The position numbers and the translations under genes were made by a program. This document shows positions 49,230-57,476 of a stretch of DNA of 64,000 nucleotides, one piece after another. Source of the stretch: Methylobacterium thuringiense (GTDB lineage Bacteria > Pseudomonadota > Alphaproteobacteria > Rhizobiales > Beijerinckiaceae); assembly GCF_022179645.1 (NCBI RefSeq), contig NZ_BPRA01000009.1, forward strand, positions 124,001 through 188,000, given 5' to 3'. Under the pieces are notes generated by a model. That model was given only the letters and a program-made list of their open reading frames with translations, did not search any database and was not told the DNA's origin. The first letter of the stretch is position 1, and each line of letters opens with the position of its first letter.

Positions 49230-50612
49230 ATGCCGATCAACGTGCTGATGCCCGCCCTGTCCCCGACCATGGAGAAGGGCAACCTCGCCAAATGGCTCAA
49301 GAAGGAGGGCGACGCGGTGAAATCCGGCGACATCCTCGCCGAGATTGAGACCGACAAGGCCACCATGGAGGTCGAGGCGATCGACGAGGGCGTGCTCGCC
49401 AGGATCGTGGTGCCCGAGGGCACCGCCGACGTACCGGTGAACGACCTGATCGCCCTGATCGCTCAGGACGGCGAGGACCCCGCCAGCGTCACGGCGGCGT
49501 CGAGCAGCGCGCCGGCCGCAAAGAATGCGGCCGAGCCCGCCGACACGGCGAGCGAGAACGTGGCGCCCGGCGGCGGTCATCGGGAATACGCCCGGGTCGA
49601 CGCCGCGCCCGAGGGCGCCAAGCCGAACGGTGCGGCGCAGCCGGCGACGGGCCGCATCTTCGCCTCACCGCTGGCCCGCCGCATCGCCAAGCAGGAAGGC
49701 ATCGACGTCACCGCCGTGAAGGGCTCCGGCCCGCATGGCCGAGTAGTCGTCGCCGACGTGCAGGCGGCCAAGGCGGCCGGTACGGGCAAGGCGGCCGCCG
49801 AGCCCGCGACAGCGCCGGCGGCACCCACCCCGAAGGCCGCAGTCCCGACCGCGGGCGGCGTCGCCACAGGCATGACCACGGACCAGGTCAAGGCGCTGTT
49901 CGAGGCCGGCAGCTACGAAGAAATTACCCTCGACGGGATGCGCAAGACCATCGCCAAGCGCCTCGTCGAGTCGAAGCAGACGGTGCCGCACTTCTACCTG
50001 TCGGTGGACGTCGAGCTCGACGCCCTGTTGGCGCTGCGCACGCAGGTCAACGCCGGCGCGCCGAAGGACCGGGACGGCAAGCCGGCCTTCAAGCTCTCGG
50101 TGAACGACTTCGTGATCAAGGCCCTCGCCGTCGCCCTGCAGCACGTGCCGGACGCCAACGCCGTCTGGGCCGGCGACCGCATCCTGAAGTTCCGGACCTC
50201 CGACGTCGGCGTGGCCGTCGCCATCGACGGCGGGCTGTTCACCCCGGTGATCCGCCGGGCCGAGCAGAAGACGCTCTCGACGATCTCCGCCGAGATGAAG
50301 GACCTCGCCGGCCGCGCCCGCTCCAAGAAGCTCAAGCCCGAGGAATACCAGGGCGGCTCCACGGCGGTGTCGAACCTCGGCATGTTCGGCATCAAGAGCT
50401 TTTCCGCGGTCATCAACCCGCCCCACGGCACCATCCTGGCGGTGGGCGGCGGCGAGGCCCGCGTGGTGGCCAAGAACGGCGCTCCGGCCGTCGTGCAGGC
50501 GATGACGGTGACGCTCTCGGTCGATCACCGCGTGGTCGACGGGGCGCTCGGGGCGCAGCTGCTCGCGGCGTTCAAGGGGCTGATCGAGAACCCGATGGGG
50601 ATGCTGGTCTGA
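49230..50612 (+). CDS. pdhC: Dihydrolipoamide acetyltransferase (E2)
   Basis: A 460-residue E2. The lipoyl domain covers residues 1-78 (Lys in [12 protein letters not shown]). A linker and peripheral subunit-binding domain follow (about 145-185, [18 protein letters not shown]). The catalytic domain runs from about 225 ([19 protein letters not shown]) to the C-terminal [16 protein letters not shown] with the catalytic His. E2 forms the core of the complex and transfers acetyl to CoA. It follows the Uma2 gene by 4 bp. Confidence 0.97.
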   Translation: MPINVLMPALSPTMEKGNLAKWLKKEGDAVKSGDILAEIETDKATMEVEAIDEGVLARIVVPEGTADVPVNDLIALIAQDGEDPASVTAASSSAPAAKNAAEPADTASENVAPGGGHREYARVDAAPEGAKPNGAAQPATGRIFASPLARRIAKQEGIDVTAVKGSGPHGRVVVADVQAAKAAGTGKAAAEPATAPAAPTPKAAVPTAGGVATGMTTDQVKALFEAGSYEEITLDGMRKTIAKRLVESKQTVPHFYLSVDVELDALLALRTQVNAGAPKDRDGKPAFKLSVNDFVIKALAVALQHVPDANAVWAGDRILKFRTSDVGVAVAIDGGLFTPVIRRAEQKTLSTISAEMKDLAGRARSKKLKPEEYQGGSTAVSNLGMFGIKSFSAVINPPHGTILAVGGGEARVVAKNGAPAVVQAMTVTLSVDHRVVDGALGAQLLAAFKGLIENPMGMLV

Positions 50613-50633
50613 TGGCGGCCGAGCGCACTGATG

Positions 50634-50744
50634 CTCCTCCCTCCCCCTTGTGGGGAGGGATCGAGGGTGGGGGTGGCTCCGCTTGGACCCTCGCGGCAGG
50701 CGGAACCACCCCCACCTCCGGCTCCTCCCCACAAGGGGGAGGAG
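50634..50744. repeat. GC-rich palindromic repeat (family B), copy 1
   Basis: The unit runs from CTCCTCCCTCCCCCTTGTGG through GGGTGGGGGTGGCTCCGC to the complementary GCGGAACCACCCCCACC and CCACAAGGGGGAGGAG. It follows the pdhC stop by about 21 bp and overlaps the upstream part of the second DUF559 frame. Confidence 0.8.
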
Positions 50745-50784
50745 AGGGTCGACGGCAAGTACGTCGTCCGTGCCTCACGGCGCG

Positions 50785-51309
50785 ATGAGTGGAGCCCTGG
50801 CGATGCCCTGGAGACGGTCGCCGCCGATGTCCGCATCGCCGCGGGCGGCCGCAAACGCGAAGACATTACGGCGTTCGCTAACCGAACCGGAAAAGCGGCT
50901 CTGGAAGCATCTCCGCCATCGGATTCCGGTCTCAGGCTCGCATTTTCGGCGGCAGGCCGCCCTCGGTTCCTACGTCGCCGATTTCTGCTGCCTGGACGCC
51001 AAGCTCGTCATCGAAGTCGATGGCGGCGGACACGGCCACGACGCTCAGGCGGCCTACGACGCGCGACGGGACGCGGCTCTGGCAGCGCAAGGCTTCCGCG
51101 TCCTCCGCTTCACGAACGCTGAGGTCATGCGTGAGATCGATGGCGTCCTCGAAACGATTCTCGCTGCGTTGAACGCGCCGCGTTCCCTTCGCCCTTGTGG
51201 GGAAGGGTCAGGGATGGGGGTGGCTCCGCTAGCCGCCCCGGAGCCCGGCGGAACCACCCCCACCTCCAACTCCTCCCCACAAGGGGGAGGAGCGTGGCCG
51301 GAGAGCTGA
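50785..51309 (+). CDS. DUF559 nuclease-fold protein, second copy
   Basis: A 174-residue frame from the MSGALAM start, with alternative ATGs 6 and 14 codons later. The DUF559 domain has RRSLTEPEKRLWKHLRHR, VADFCCLDAKLVIEVDGGGH and FRVLRFTNAEVMRE. It is homologous in pattern to the copy at 27198. The last about 45 residues (PCGEGSGMGVAPLAAPEPGG onward) are read from a family-B repeat, so the true functional end may be near residue 130. It separates pdhC from lpd and ends one base before the lpd start. Confidence 0.75.
   Translation: MSGALAMPWRRSPPMSASPRAAANAKTLRRSLTEPEKRLWKHLRHRIPVSGSHFRRQAALGSYVADFCCLDAKLVIEVDGGGHGHDAQAAYDARRDAALAAQGFRVLRFTNAEVMREIDGVLETILAALNAPRSLRPCGEGSGMGVAPLAAPEPGGTTPTSNSSPQGGGAWPES
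51184..51292. repeat. Family-B palindromic repeat, copy 2
   Basis: Arms GATGGGGGTGGCTCCGC and GGCGGAACCACCCCCACC with outer CCCTTGTGGGGAAGGG / CTCCCCACAAGGGGGAGGAG match copy 1. It encodes the C-terminal tail of the DUF559 protein and ends 17 bp before lpd. Confidence 0.8.
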
Positions 51310-52731
51310 ATGTCCGAGACCTACGACGTCATCATCATCGGTGCCGGGCCAGGCGGTTACGTCACGGCAATCCGGGCGGCGCAGCTCGGGTTCAAGACCG
51401 CGGTGGTCGACCGGGAGCATCTCGGCGGCATCTGCCTGAACTGGGGTTGCATCCCGACCAAGGCGCTGCTGCGCTCGGCCGAGATCTTTCACTACATGCA
51501 GCATGCCGGCGATTACGGGCTCTCCGCCAAGGATGTGAGCTTCGACATCGCGGCGGTGGTCAAGCGCTCGCGCGGCGTCTCGGGCCGGCTCAACGGCGGC
51601 GTCGGGATGCTGCTCAAGAAGAACAAGGTCGACGTGATCTGGGGCGAGGCCGCCATCGACGCGCCGGGCCGGGTTACGGTGAAGGAGACGGCACGGGCGC
51701 CCGCGCCGAAGGGCGCCAAGGGGGCAGGCAGCTACACAGCCACGCACATCATCGTCGCCACCGGCGCACGGCCCCGTGCCCTGCCCGGCATCGAGCCCGA
51801 CAAGCAGAAGATCTGGACCTACTACGAGGCCATGGTCCCGGAAAAAATGCCCAAGAGCCTGCTGGTGATGGGCTCGGGCGCGATCGGCATCGAGTTCGCC
51901 TCGTTCTACCGCACCATGGGCGCCGAGGTGACGGTGATCGAGCTGCTGCCGCAGATCCTGCCGGTGGAGGACGCCGAGATCGCCGCCATCGCCCGCAAGC
52001 GCTTCGAGAAGCAGGGCATCAGGATCCTCACCGGCGCCAAGGTGACGAAGGTCGAGAAGGGCGCCGACTCGGTCACCGCGACCGTCGAGGACGACAAGGA
52101 CGGCTCACAGACGCTGACGGCCGAAAAGCTGATCTCGGCGGTGGGCGTCGTCGGCAACATCGAGAATCTCGGCCTCGAACGGCTCGGGGTCGCGATCGAG
52201 CGCGGCATCGTCGTCACCGATGGGCTCGGGCGCACCAACGTACCCGGCATCTACGCCATCGGCGACGTCGCCGGGCCGCCGATGCTGGCGCACAAGGCCG
52301 AGCACGAGGGCGTGCTCTGCATCGAGACGATCAAGGGTCTGCCCACCCACCCGATGGACAAGGCAAAAATCCCCGGCTGCACCTATTGCCAGCCGCAGAT
52401 CGCCAGCGTCGGCCTCACCGAGGCCAAGGCCCGCGAGCAAGGCTTTGCCATCAAGGTCGGCCGCTTCCCGTTCGCGGGCAACGGCAAGGCGATCGCGCTG
52501 GGCGAGCCGGACGGGCTGATCAAGACGATCTTCGATGCGGGGACCGGGCAGTTGCTCGGCGCCCACATGGTCGGCGCCGAGGTCACCGAGCTGATCCAGG
52601 GCTACGTCGTCGCCATGAACCTCGAGACCACCGAGGAAGACCTGATGCACACGGTGTTTCCGCACCCGACGCTCTCGGAGATGATGCACGAGAGCGTGCT
52701 GGATGCGTATGGGAAGGTGATCCACAGCTAG
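51310..52731 (+). CDS. lpdA: Dihydrolipoamide dehydrogenase (E3)
   Basis: A 473-residue flavoprotein: FAD-binding IIIGAGPGGYVTAI, redox-active disulfide GGICLNWGCIPTKALL, NAD-binding VMGSGAIGIEFASFY, YAIGDVAGPPMLAHKA, and the C-terminal His-Glu in HTVFPHPTLSE. It reoxidises the lipoyl groups of E2. Unlike some E3s it has no lipoyl domain. Its last 116 bp before the final codons are duplicated at 63684, and the right-hand part of the gene is supplied by the integrated island. The coding sequence stays intact. Confidence 0.97.
   Translation: MSETYDVIIIGAGPGGYVTAIRAAQLGFKTAVVDREHLGGICLNWGCIPTKALLRSAEIFHYMQHAGDYGLSAKDVSFDIAAVVKRSRGVSGRLNGGVGMLLKKNKVDVIWGEAAIDAPGRVTVKETARAPAPKGAKGAGSYTATHIIVATGARPRALPGIEPDKQKIWTYYEAMVPEKMPKSLLVMGSGAIGIEFASFYRTMGAEVTVIELLPQILPVEDAEIAAIARKRFEKQGIRILTGAKVTKVEKGADSVTATVEDDKDGSQTLTAEKLISAVGVVGNIENLGLERLGVAIERGIVVTDGLGRTNVPGIYAIGDVAGPPMLAHKAEHEGVLCIETIKGLPTHPMDKAKIPGCTYCQPQIASVGLTEAKAREQGFAIKVGRFPFAGNGKAIALGEPDGLIKTIFDAGTGQLLGAHMVGAEVTELIQGYVVAMNLETTEEDLMHTVFPHPTLSEMMHESVLDAYGKVIHS
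52609..52724 (+). repeat. Left attachment-site repeat (attL) within lpd
   Basis: Identical to 63684-63799 except for one base (52674 C versus 63749 T). Beyond it the sequences differ, yet both continue to code His-Ser-stop. The crossover therefore lies inside this stretch. Confidence 0.9.
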
Positions 52732-52772
52732 ACTGAGGGGTGCCTAAAACCTCCACAGGAACAGGCGGTTAG

Positions 52773-52792
52773 CTTCTCAGGGTAGCCGGGCG
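52773..52792 (+). repeat. Arm-like repeat b, left end
   Basis: CTTCTCAGGGTAGCCGGGCG matches CTCCTCAGGTTGACCGGGCG at 63614-63633 in 16 of 20 positions, same orientation. Both lie between the attachment repeat and the island interior. They may be binding sites for the integrase or an excision factor. Confidence 0.5.
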
Positions 52793-52846
52793 TCTGTCCT
52801 ACAGTCAAGCCAGGGGAGGGACCACAACACCCCCTTTGGCACACCG

Positions 52847-52876
52847 CACTGTGCCCGAATTGTGCCAGAGAGTTCC
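52847..52876 (+). repeat. Arm-like repeat a, left end
   Basis: This 30-bp block (core TTGTGCCAG.GAGTTCC) matches 63565-63594 in 26 of 30 positions, same orientation. At the right end the copy sits directly upstream of the integrase start. Confidence 0.6.
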
Positions 52877-53056
52877 CTTGGTGGAGGACCTAGCCGATCT
52901 CGGTACCACCTTTTCAATCGGCAGAAATCGCAGTTTTCTCCGTAGTTATCCACAGGAAGCGGCATGTCGAGCTTGCCTGTGCTCTTTGGGTCCTCGTTTA
53001 GCCATTGCGAAGCGATTACCACTACATCTAGTGTGCGATGTCATCGGAGGACCGAT

Positions 53057-53680
53057 ATGTCGCGTTTTCGCACGGATGAGGAGCTAGAGGACAAGGCGCG
53101 CGGACTCAGGCGCAGACTTGGCTTGGAACACCAGCAGCACATCGACATGATGACGGTACTGCAGAAGCTGAAAGTCGAGAACCAATCATTTGGATACCTC
53201 AGGGTTCCTGATTACCAGATGCCGGATGCAGAGGGGCAATGGGACTCAGAAAAAAAGACTATCCGTCTTCGGGAGAGCGTATTTCAGGGTATGCAAGCTC
53301 AGCACTCTAGAGCACGGATGACGGTATCTCACGAAATTGCACACCGAGAACTCGGCCACGGCGGTATCCGTAATCGCAGCTTAGTAAAGAGTGCTTCAGA
53401 ACGCTTCGTCTCTGAGGTGAAACGTGAAGAGAGCGAGGCGAAACGCTTTGCCGCCCGCATATTAGCTCCAGCCTATCTCATCCAATCATCAGACACGGCG
53501 GAAGACATCAAATCGAAATTTGGCCTCAGCTTGGAAGCGGCTGCCATACGTCGTGAGGAAGTTAATGAACTAGACCGCAGGGCCGCAGGTAGACCTAAAG
53601 AACTTCCATCGGTTGTCGTGGATTTTCTTAGGGAAGCGAAACGGCGAGGCCACAACATCGAGACCGACTTGGGTGATTGA
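53057..53680 (+). CDS. ImmA/IrrE-family metallopeptidase
   Basis: A 207-residue protein with the zinc-peptidase motif VSHEIAHRELGH (HExxH plus a third His) near residue 92 and KREESEAKRFAARILAPAYL after it, the ImmA/IrrE layout. In mobile elements such as ICEBs1 the peptidase cleaves a repressor to induce excision. No adjacent XRE repressor is visible here. The start ATG follows CGGAGGACC. It lies at the left end of the island, transcribed inward. The 325 bp before it hold the arm repeats and no convincing gene. Confidence 0.85.
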   Translation: MSRFRTDEELEDKARGLRRRLGLEHQQHIDMMTVLQKLKVENQSFGYLRVPDYQMPDAEGQWDSEKKTIRLRESVFQGMQAQHSRARMTVSHEIAHRELGHGGIRNRSLVKSASERFVSEVKREESEAKRFAARILAPAYLIQSSDTAEDIKSKFGLSLEAAAIRREEVNELDRRAAGRPKELPSVVVDFLREAKRRGHNIETDLGD

Positions 53681-53745
53681 TAATGCCAAACGCTACCTCC
53701 CGTTTCTTAGCCTAACTTCCAGCGCAGATTGAAGACAGAGAGTTT

Positions 53746-54315
53746 TCACTTACAATTTGGCAAATTAGACGTATCGGTATCCGGAAAGTATGCCCCATTT
53801 AAGCAAACAATATATTTCTGTGATGCTCCATATATATCTTTGAATGTCAAAACATTTTCAACTCTCAAAATCAGATTCTTTGACTTATATTTTGTCATGT
53901 CTTCGATTGTAATTTCATGGTCGAGGTACATTTGTATAGTTAGCTCAGTCCCCTGGGGCATGTACGGGGACAATGAAAACGCGCCAATTTGATCGTATTG
54001 CGGCTCTTTTTCTTCGGCATGATATAATCCGAGACGACCATTTGTAGTGACTTCAATAGCGGGTGTCAGACCAACGTTCTTTACAGATATCCAAATTGTT
54101 GGCTTCTTGCCGACTTCAAAATTTATGAGCTTGGAATTTACGGAAGTTATATACGCCCTTGTTTGTAATTCGGTTTGTTTTTTAGTATCTTCGTACGCCC
54201 TCTTAGCGATTTTCATCTGACTGGAAGATATGTTTATGGTGACGACGGTCAGGGAGGTAGATATAGCTAAGGCAATAATGCTCACCACCAGTGGCAAAGA
54301 CGAACTTCCTGACAC
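53746..54315 (-). CDS. Single-pass membrane protein, unknown
   Basis: A 189-residue protein with an N-terminal membrane helix (SLPLVVSIIALAISTSLTVVTINI), a short coiled region (MKIAKRAYEDTKKQTELQTRAY) and an Ig- or beta-sandwich-like part (KPTIWISVKNVGLTPAIEVTTNG). The NVG-x-TPA pattern is common in small exported proteins of unknown role. The gene is strikingly AT-rich compared with the chromosome, which indicates foreign origin. A periplasmic C-terminal domain is likely. Confidence 0.7.
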   Translation of the reverse strand: MSGSSSLPLVVSIIALAISTSLTVVTINISSSQMKIAKRAYEDTKKQTELQTRAYITSVNSKLINFEVGKKPTIWISVKNVGLTPAIEVTTNGRLGLYHAEEKEPQYDQIGAFSLSPYMPQGTELTIQMYLDHEITIEDMTKYKSKNLILRVENVLTFKDIYGASQKYIVCLNGAYFPDTDTSNLPNCK

Positions 54316-54372
54316 AAATGCCTCTCGTAAGTTATGAGATGGTTGAACAGCATTAGGGTAAATCTGAGAAAC

Positions 54373-54705
54373 TCAATTGCAAGAGGTCTCTACCGTCTGC
54401 CCGAGGCCCTTGGTGGACGTGCAGTTGATCGAGGCTCTTCTATCCAGCGACTGCATGGCCTCACTGGCCCTCCCAAGACGGTCCGCAAAGTCCTGCCGCT
54501 TGGCCCGTTGGTCCCTCTCAAGCTCGTCAGTGAACACCAAGCCTGCCCCGGCAACGCATCGATTGAACGGGTCGGTGCCCTCGTTGAACCCATTGGCGTA
54601 ACAGTACGTCTTGGCCTTCTCAGAGGCAGCCTTTTGCTTTTCAGCGGTGGACATACAGCCACCGAGGGCGACTCCAAGGATACACAGGGCAACAGCGATC
54701 CTCAT
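54373..54705 (-). CDS. Small lipoprotein
   Basis: A 110-residue protein with a lipobox (CILGVALGGC) and a helical mature part (AEKQKAASEKAKTYCYANGF, LERDQRAKRQDFADRLGRASEAMQ). Three further Cys may form disulfides. The start was placed at the second of two nearby ATGs because GAGG precedes it at six bases; the first lies two codons earlier. Role unknown. A lysis-type (Rz1-like) function was considered, but nothing supports it. Confidence 0.62.
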   Translation of the reverse strand: MRIAVALCILGVALGGCMSTAEKQKAASEKAKTYCYANGFNEGTDPFNRCVAGAGLVFTDELERDQRAKRQDFADRLGRASEAMQSLDRRASINCTSTKGLGQTVETSCN

Positions 54706-54942
54706 GGTCATCCTCAGTGCCGATGGTCCCTGCGTGTGGCACTCAAACTGAGAAGCATGGTCAAGCTTGGGTGACAAGTGGTGAGCCGCTGTTTGGCTTG
54801 CTGTGTCCACGGGTGGTCTAGTGGATGGCTTGTGGGGGCCGACAGTAATCTGAGTAAACCAAGGGTTCGGACCATGGCTTACCTTAGCTAATTCGGTATC
54901 CTTTGAGTAATATAATTAATGTTCACTACTATACAGACCACC

Positions 54943-56298
54943 TTAAGCGGCCAATAGGCCCTCAGTTGCCTCAGGTTGCCCGTAGTCGGCCTTTGACACC
55001 ACAGGCAGCCTAACCCTCACAATCTCCTCTGAGGCCTCCCTGAGAGCTTCCCTGACGATCTCTCGCTTGCTGGCTGCACACATCAAACCATCGTGGAACG
55101 GAAGAGCGACCACACCGAGCGCCATCAGCTTCTCAAGGGTACACAGCAGGATGCGGCTCTCTGTGAACATGATGGTGAAGCCAATAGGCACCGGGCGGCC
55201 ATCACACAGGGCTTCAAGGGCGGGGTGCTTGATCCACAGAGCCACACGGACGGCCTCTGCCGTTGTCCCCTTGGGCAGCTTGTCGAGGATTTCCCTAGAG
55301 CCCGCCTGACCACCGTTGAAGAGCGAAGCAAGGGCCTGTTTTATCGCTGGGCGGTGATCTGGATAGTGGTGCTGGTAGCCTGGAAGCAGGCCACAGACAT
55401 CGTACAGGTCTTCATCGTCCCCCGGTGCCTCGTGTCCGCTTAAGGCGTAGGCCAAGCGTGGACCAAGGTTCTTGAAATCGAGGTCTGCAACGGGCTCCCC
55501 ATCAATCCGTATGTTGCCCCTGCGGTCGGACTTCAGAGCCTGCCAGAAGCCACCGAATAACCTGCCACCTTGATCGAACCGAGGTTCCTGAGCGTCCCTG
55601 ATGGTGAAGAAGCGGACCAAGGTTCGCCTACTGTCGAAAACCACAGGAATTAGGCCATCTGACAGAAACGCTATGTCTGCCGAGCGAAGGAAGTTATTAA
55701 TCCGATCAACCTGAGCAGCCATCTGTGCGACCTCAGGGTTGCCTTTGATAGACACCGGCTCTTTGGTCCGCTTCTTTCCAGGCCTGTTCTTCTTGGACCG
55801 CTTTAGAACTACCAACGGGCGACTATCGCACTCACGGAAACTTGTTGGGTTGAGATTGGCAGCTAATAAGGACTCCACGAAGGATGCTGTTGCGGTGATG
55901 GTGGTCCGTTGTCCTCGGAAAGCACCAACAGTCTGCGTAAGGATACCACACTCCTCTAGCAGATCTAAGCAACTGATAAATGTCTTAGTTGGAAGATATA
56001 TGTTCTTGTGCTCAGGCTTATCTGAGGTTTTCCGTGAGACTACTATCGGTGTCGATATCTGTCGCTGGACAAACACATAGGCTAAATTGGACACAATACT
56101 ATCTATAGAAGCTAGGAAGCTTTTTCGGACACCCTTTCTATGCTTTCGCTGCCTAATGCAATGACTAGATATCTTAGCGTCCACAATAAGGATGACGCTT
56201 GACACCAAATCTTTTAGCACATTAGATTGAGAGTATATATGATAATCATACCATGAGACTTCTAGGTCTACCTCAGATTCATCATCCTCGTCTAACAC
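54943..56298 (-). CDS. Replication-like protein with family-A polymerase-type motifs
   Basis: A 451-residue protein. The C-terminal half has a motif A-like DLDFKNLGPRLAYALSG, a motif B-like HRPAIKQALASLFNGG and a motif C-like LPFHDGLM. Their order recalls the palm and finger of family-A DNA polymerases in a compact form. The N-terminal half (about 1-200) is basic and may contain a winged-helix part (KTFISCLDLLEECGILTQT). The start is GTG. Family membership is an inference; it may be the island's replication protein. AT-rich upstream region. Confidence 0.55.
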   Translation of the reverse strand: MLDEDDESEVDLEVSWYDYHIYSQSNVLKDLVSSVILIVDAKISSHCIRQRKHRKGVRKSFLASIDSIVSNLAYVFVQRQISTPIVVSRKTSDKPEHKNIYLPTKTFISCLDLLEECGILTQTVGAFRGQRTTITATASFVESLLAANLNPTSFRECDSRPLVVLKRSKKNRPGKKRTKEPVSIKGNPEVAQMAAQVDRINNFLRSADIAFLSDGLIPVVFDSRRTLVRFFTIRDAQEPRFDQGGRLFGGFWQALKSDRRGNIRIDGEPVADLDFKNLGPRLAYALSGHEAPGDDEDLYDVCGLLPGYQHHYPDHRPAIKQALASLFNGGQAGSREILDKLPKGTTAEAVRVALWIKHPALEALCDGRPVPIGFTIMFTESRILLCTLEKLMALGVVALPFHDGLMCAASKREIVREALREASEEIVRVRLPVVSKADYGQPEATEGLLAA

Positions 56299-56493
56299 AT
56301 CAATGTCATGATCCTCAGTTATCTAAGGGTCTCCTCCTCTAGGTTTGATATTTATTGTGTTCATAATTGTTGTGTCCTATGTCGTCCGTTGTCTCTCGTG
56401 GTCCCCTAAGGTTCTTCCTATAATGGAGCCCGTAAGGATATGTGTGTTAGATCAATGACAGCACCCTAGTCATCCAGTAGCTTTGTCATTCAT

Positions 56494-57072
56494 CTATAAG
56501 ACCTGTTTCATCACTTGCTCTAGGATGGACTGAGAGCGCCACTTGGGCCTTTGCCGCATCCTCAGCACCTCTTCCTGCCAAGACCGAGCGACGGGCTTCT
56601 GTGGCCCATTGGAGACCACCGGATCACCGTTGATGGCTTCCAGTCTGGCTCTCGTCTGTTGTGTCATCTGAGCGAGTGCCGACGGCTGTTGAGCTTCAGC
56701 CTGTCTCTGAGCCTCGCCCCGCTCAATGAGTGCCCTGGTGAACGCTTCGGTCTGGACCTGCCTCGCCTCGTTCTCCGCAGTCCTCTGGGCAGCCTGCAGT
56801 GCAAAGCCGTCCTGTTGGTCAGCCTCATTGTCCCCAGAGGCCACCTGTATCCCTGAGGGCATTTGTGGCATCGCATTGGGTCTCCCCATGGCCACCACGG
56901 GCTCATCGGTCGCCTGTCGGATCGTTGATGGTGGTCCGCTCAACTGCACCACACCGTCGCCCCTGAGCCACCTGAGGAGCGAGTTGTCCTGAGCGTCCTT
57001 CCGTGGTGCGGGAGGCATCCCAAGGGAACCATCGGGCCTCAGGAAGCCCCAGAGCCCATTATCATCAGCCAT
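56494..57072 (-). CDS. Hypothetical protein, Gln/Ala-rich
   Basis: A 192-residue protein opening MADDNGLWGFLRPDGSLGMP. A later long helical segment is rich in Gln, Ala, Glu and Arg (FALQAAQRTAENEARQVQTE, LIERGEAQRQAEAQQ) and could be a coiled coil. The basic C-terminus is WRSQSILEQVMKQVL. No family recognised and no signal peptide. It follows the small gene at 57085-57324 by 12 bp on the same strand and probably shares its transcript. Island gene of unknown role. Confidence 0.6.
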   Translation of the reverse strand: MADDNGLWGFLRPDGSLGMPPAPRKDAQDNSLLRWLRGDGVVQLSGPPSTIRQATDEPVVAMGRPNAMPQMPSGIQVASGDNEADQQDGFALQAAQRTAENEARQVQTEAFTRALIERGEAQRQAEAQQPSALAQMTQQTRARLEAINGDPVVSNGPQKPVARSWQEEVLRMRQRPKWRSQSILEQVMKQVL

Positions 57073-57084
57073 TGTGGTGATCCC

Positions 57085-57324
57085 TCAAATATCCAAGTCT
57101 TCATTTCGGGCGACTTGTAGACGGCTGGAAGCTTCTCCCGTGTAAAACTTCATCATGTCGATGAGGAGCATGGGGTTGCTAGGGACACCCCCTAGACGCC
57201 TCTCTGCTAAATCGCGTGCTGATTTGAGTAGATCGCGCTCTTCGCCAGATACCCTCACAAAGAAACCATAGTCCGGTGTGTTGGCCTCAAGGCCTCTTGG
57301 CTCTCTATAGCGTCGTGTAATCAT
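57085..57324 (-). CDS. Small hypothetical protein
   Basis: A 79-residue protein starting MITRRYREPRG, chosen because AGGAAG lies upstream. It has FFVRVSGEERDLLKSARDLAERR, which resembles a ribbon-helix-helix or other small DNA-binding layout, but this is not secure. It may regulate the adjacent island genes. The IS4-type element is inserted about 150 bp upstream of it and may have separated it from its promoter. Confidence 0.5.
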   Translation of the reverse strand: MITRRYREPRGLEANTPDYGFFVRVSGEERDLLKSARDLAERRLGGVPSNPMLLIDMMKFYTGEASSRLQVARNEDLDI

Positions 57325-57476
57325 TGACTGCTTCCTTCGTGACAAAATAAAAAGGGAGCCCGAAGGCCCCCATGGGTTGAACACCAAGCACCATGCGGTG
57401 CTGACGGATGGATCGAGATGACAGGGCCAGACGCTTTACTGGACCGATCGTTTCTCTAGGGGGGGCACGTTGTGAC

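Noticed and set aside
52777-53022. An 81-codon minus-strand frame at the left island end
   Set aside because: It runs through arm-like repeat a and the ImmA upstream region, with no ribosome-binding site or recognised domain.
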